Position numbers and translations under genes: made by a program
Shown here: positions 61,452 through 64,000 of the stretch, piece by piece
How the letters are laid out: every line of letters starts with the position of its first letter
How positions within the stretch are numbered: position 1 is the stretch's first letter
Notes under the pieces: generated by a model
Database searches by the model: none
What the model saw: the letters and a program-made list of their open reading frames with translations, nothing else
What the model was told of the DNA's origin: nothing
NCBI RefSeq assembly: GCF_027497195.1
Contig: NZ_CP114905.1
Span: 8,100,001 to 8,164,000, forward strand
DNA from: Streptomyces sp. WMMC500
Lineage (GTDB): Bacteria; Actinomycetota; Actinomycetes; Streptomycetales; Streptomycetaceae
Direction: 5' to 3'
DNA length: 64,000 bases

Positions 61452-61549
61452 GCGGGGGGCGCCGCGCCGGGACCCGGGACTCAGGACCCGGCGCCGGAAC
61501 ACCCCTACGACGGCGCCGCCGACGGCCGGCGGCCCGCGGCCCGGGCCAT

Positions 61550-61565
61550 TCGGGGACGTCCCCGA
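61550..61565. promoter_or_regulatory. Perfect 16-bp palindrome
   Basis: TCGGGGACGTCCCCGA is a perfect palindrome with no loop, so it is a protein site candidate and not a hairpin. It stands in the 303-nt region between the YjbQ gene and the PEP-utilising-enzyme gene, 190 nt before the latter. I see no gene in that region. AT-rich CATACTGATTCGTAAGC (61590-61606) just after it may hold promoter elements. Confidence 0.5.
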
Positions 61566-61754
61566 GGAATACCTGCGGCCGATCGCGGCATACTGATTCG
61601 TAAGCAACCCGGTCGAACCCGCCGGGCCGCCGCGGCGGTTCCCCGCTGACTGCCCCGCGACGCCCCCGGCCGGCTCCCTCCGCTACCCGGGACCGAGTCG
61701 GGCGCGGCAGCTCCGCCAGGGGCGCGCGCACGAGGGGCGGAGGTGGAGCCGCTG

Positions 61755-63956
61755 ATGGCGACCGAAGCGGAGCGGACGGCGGGGGCGGACGACAGTGACC
61801 GGGCGGCGCGCGGGGCGCGTGCGGACCGGCTGGCGCGCGCGGGGTGGCCGGCGGTGCTGCCGCTGCACACCGGCCCGGCCCGCGACCCCGACCGCGCCGG
61901 GGCCAAGGCCGCGAACCTGGCCCGTGCCGCCGCCGCGGGGCTGCCCGTACTCCCGGGCTTCGTGCTCACCGACCCCGCCCTCGCGCCCGGCGTCCCCGCC
62001 GGCCCCCGCGCGCTGCGCGCCGCCTGGCGGGACCTGAGCGAGGCCGGGCAGCGGCCGCTGATCGTACGGTCCTCCTCCGCGTACGAGGACGCCGCCGACT
62101 CCTCGATGGCCGGCTGGTACGAGACCGTGCCCGACGTCCGCGGCTGGGAGGACTTCGCCGCCGCGGTGCGCCGCGTGCTCGACTCGGCCGCCCGCGGGCT
62201 CGTCGGCCCCGCCGCCGCGCCCCGCGAGGCGCCGCTGCGGGCGGGGGCGCACGCGCGCATGGCCGTCCTCGTGCAGCCCATGCTGCGCCCGGCGGCCGGC
62301 GGCGTCATGTTCGGCGCCGACCCCGTCGCGGGACGGCACGACCGGCTGCTGGTCAGCGCCGTCGACGGCGGCCCCGACACCCTCGTCGACGGCACCGCGC
62401 AGGGCATCCGCTACCAGCTCAACCGCCGCGGCCGGCGCGTCGCCGTCGATCCCGCCGAGCCGCCAGGGGAGGGGCTCCTCGGCCGCGGCGAGCTGGCCCG
62501 GCTGGCGTCCCTGGCCCGGCGCGCGGAGCGGGTCTTCGGCGGGCCGCAGGACGTCGAGTTCGGCTTCGACCCCGACGGGCGGTTGTGGCTCTTCCAGTCC
62601 CGGCCCATCACGGCGATGCCGCCGCGCCCCCCGCGTACCGCCCGGCTGCTGGGCCCCGGACCCGTCGCCGAGACCTTTCCCGCGGTGCTCCAGCCGCTGG
62701 AGGAGGACCTGTGGGTGGCGCCCATGGCGCACGGCCTGGCCGTGGCCCTCGACATCGCCGGCACCGCGCCCCGGCGGCACCTGCGCGCGCTGCCCGTCGT
62801 CACCACCGTCGACGGCCGGGCCGCGGCCGACCTGAGGCTGCTCGGCGCGGCGAAGCCGGCGCACCCGGTACGGGACTTCCTCAACCCCCTGCGCGGTGCG
62901 CGGCTGCTCGGCGCGGCCTGGCGCATGGGGCGGCTGCGCACCGCGCTGCCCGCGCTCGCCCTCGACCTCATGGCCGAGGTCGACGAGCAGCTCGCCGCGG
63001 TGCCCGGGCCAGCGGCGGCCGGCGGCCGGCTGCTGGACGCGGCGGGCTGGGGCCGTACCGTGCTGTCCGCGCTGCACGCCCAGGAGTCGCTGGCCGGCGC
63101 GCTGCCCGGCGCGGGCGCCGGGGCCACCGCGGCGGGCGAGGCGCTGGCGGTGCTGGCGGAGGAGGGACGGGACGGGGCGTACGACGACGCCGAGTTGATC
63201 GCCCGGCACCCGGTGCTGCTGGCGCTGCTGCCGCCGGCGCTCGGTGCGGCGCCCGTGCTGCCGGCACGGACCCGGTGGAGCGGGGTGCCGCGCGGGGTGG
63301 GCGCGCTGCCCGTACGGGAGGGGCTGCGGCTGCGGATCCGGTGGGTGCAGGAGATGCAGAGCCGGGTCGTCGCGGAGCTGGCGGAGCGGCTGGTGGCGGC
63401 GGGGGCGCTGGACGAGGCGGCGCGGGTGGCGCTGCTCCGGTGGCCGGAGCTGGTCGCGGTCGCCGAAGGCAGGGGGCTGCCGCGGGACTTCGCGGAGCGG
63501 CTGCCGCGGCCGGAACGGCTGGTGCTGCCCGCGGCGTTCCGGCTGGCCGGCGGGCGGCCCGTCGCGGAGCCGGGGCGCACGGCGGGCGCCGCCGGGGCGG
63601 CGGGCGGCGGGCAGGGCGCCGGGGGCGGCGCCGGCGCGGGGGTGGCGTGGGACGGGACGGGGGAGCGGCCCCCGAACGCGGTGCTGGTGGTGCCGGTGCT
63701 CGACCCGGGGCTGGCGCCGCAGCTCGCCGGGCTCGCCGGGCTGGTCGCCGAGACCGGCAGCGCGCTGTCGCACCTGGCGGTGCTGGCCCGGGAGTTCGGG
63801 GTGCCGACGGCCGTGGGCGTACCGGGCGCGGTGGGCCGCTTCCCGCCGGGCACGGCGCTGACGGTGGACGGCACGACGGGCGCGGTGACGGCCGCCGGGG
63901 GTGAGGCACGTACCGGCGACGGGGCCCGCGGGGACAGCCGCGAGGCCGCGGCGTGA
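61755..63956 (+). CDS. PEP-utilising-enzyme family phosphotransferase
   Basis: A 733-residue protein with the domain order of PEP synthase and rifampin phosphotransferase: an N-terminal ATP-binding domain (LIVRSSSAYEDAADSSMAGWYE, VLVQPMLRPAAGGVMFG, DVEFGFDPDGRLWLFQSRPI), a long middle domain and a C-terminal swivelling domain with the phospho-His His673 in TGSALSHLAVLAREFG. The PEP-binding barrel of true PEP synthase is missing, so it may phosphorylate another molecule. The ATG at 61755 follows GGTGGAG. An Ala/Gly-rich loop interrupts the region before the His domain. Rifampin-like phosphotransfer is an analogy only. Confidence 0.78.
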   Translation: MATEAERTAGADDSDRAARGARADRLARAGWPAVLPLHTGPARDPDRAGAKAANLARAAAAGLPVLPGFVLTDPALAPGVPAGPRALRAAWRDLSEAGQRPLIVRSSSAYEDAADSSMAGWYETVPDVRGWEDFAAAVRRVLDSAARGLVGPAAAPREAPLRAGAHARMAVLVQPMLRPAAGGVMFGADPVAGRHDRLLVSAVDGGPDTLVDGTAQGIRYQLNRRGRRVAVDPAEPPGEGLLGRGELARLASLARRAERVFGGPQDVEFGFDPDGRLWLFQSRPITAMPPRPPRTARLLGPGPVAETFPAVLQPLEEDLWVAPMAHGLAVALDIAGTAPRRHLRALPVVTTVDGRAAADLRLLGAAKPAHPVRDFLNPLRGARLLGAAWRMGRLRTALPALALDLMAEVDEQLAAVPGPAAAGGRLLDAAGWGRTVLSALHAQESLAGALPGAGAGATAAGEALAVLAEEGRDGAYDDAELIARHPVLLALLPPALGAAPVLPARTRWSGVPRGVGALPVREGLRLRIRWVQEMQSRVVAELAERLVAAGALDEAARVALLRWPELVAVAEGRGLPRDFAERLPRPERLVLPAAFRLAGGRPVAEPGRTAGAAGAAGGGQGAGGGAGAGVAWDGTGERPPNAVLVVPVLDPGLAPQLAGLAGLVAETGSALSHLAVLAREFGVPTAVGVPGAVGRFPPGTALTVDGTTGAVTAAGGEARTGDGARGDSREAAA

Positions 63957-64000
63957 CCGGCATAACCTGCGCGACCGGCGGCACCCGCTGCCCGGCCGGC

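Overview
This window is high-GC actinobacterial DNA. The codon bias (G or C in almost every third position), frequent GTG starts, GTGA/ATGA overlaps, a complete conservon, twin-arginine and lipoprotein secretion signals and a few rare TTA codons all point to Streptomyces or a close relative. I see no tRNA, rRNA, insertion sequence, prophage or CRISPR array. Most of the window looks like chromosomal arm or flank sequence with short operons.

Left part (1-12.7 kb): the N-terminal end of a SNF2-type helicase (minus), a three-His-box fatty acid desaturase, a 60-residue membrane protein and an MHYT sensor. Then comes a conservon, cvnA-cvnB-cvnC-cvnD (3023-7564), whose cvnA carries an in-frame TTA codon. 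It is followed by a PPOX-type flavin/F420 oxidoreductase, a DUF6397-like protein, a Ski2-like DUF3516 helicase and a membrane metal-dependent hydrolase. Middle-left (12.7-26.5 kb): a heterodimeric ABC exporter with complementary degenerate ATP sites, an L,D-transpeptidase-like lipoprotein, a GH109-like secreted oxidoreductase, a MarR regulator with a D-lactate-dehydrogenase-like flavin/Fe-S protein, a divergent ABC exporter, a macro-domain deacetylase, and an overlapping pair of an ECF-like sigma factor and an unknown protein.

Middle (26.5-42 kb): a secreted FG-GAP repeat protein and a secreted trypsin-like protease, each with a TTA codon in its signal peptide. Then an NmrA-like reductase, a DUF2071 protein, an alpha/beta hydrolase with a convergent TetR gene, a membrane protein with a likely frameshift, an APH(3')-like kinase overlapping a VOC protein, a NamZ-type exo-muramidase (DUF1343) and a large patatin-like lipase. 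Directly after the lipase lies a decayed lanthionine-cyclase domain of the lanthipeptide-synthetase type (38.87-39.77 kb).

Right part (39.8-59.9 kb): a complete L-rhamnose utilisation locus arranged as two divergent operons. The minus operon encodes secreted alpha-L-rhamnosidase (GH78), RhaI, a fused aldolase/lactaldehyde dehydrogenase (RhaEW type), rhamnulokinase RhaB and then lutA, lutB, lutC. The plus operon encodes an ABC sugar importer, rhamnose mutarotase RhaM, a secreted BNR-type beta-propeller protein and an arabinose/fucose-isomerase-like protein; a LacI regulator follows. The shared promoter region shows two good sigma-70-type promoters, each followed at about its start point by a LacI-type palindrome. 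The gene set predicts release of rhamnose outside the cell, import, isomerisation, phosphorylation, cleavage to DHAP and lactaldehyde, oxidation to L-lactate, and oxidation of lactate to pyruvate by LutABC.

The window ends with a flavin monooxygenase-like protein, a YjbQ family protein and a PEP-utilising-enzyme family protein (61755-63956).
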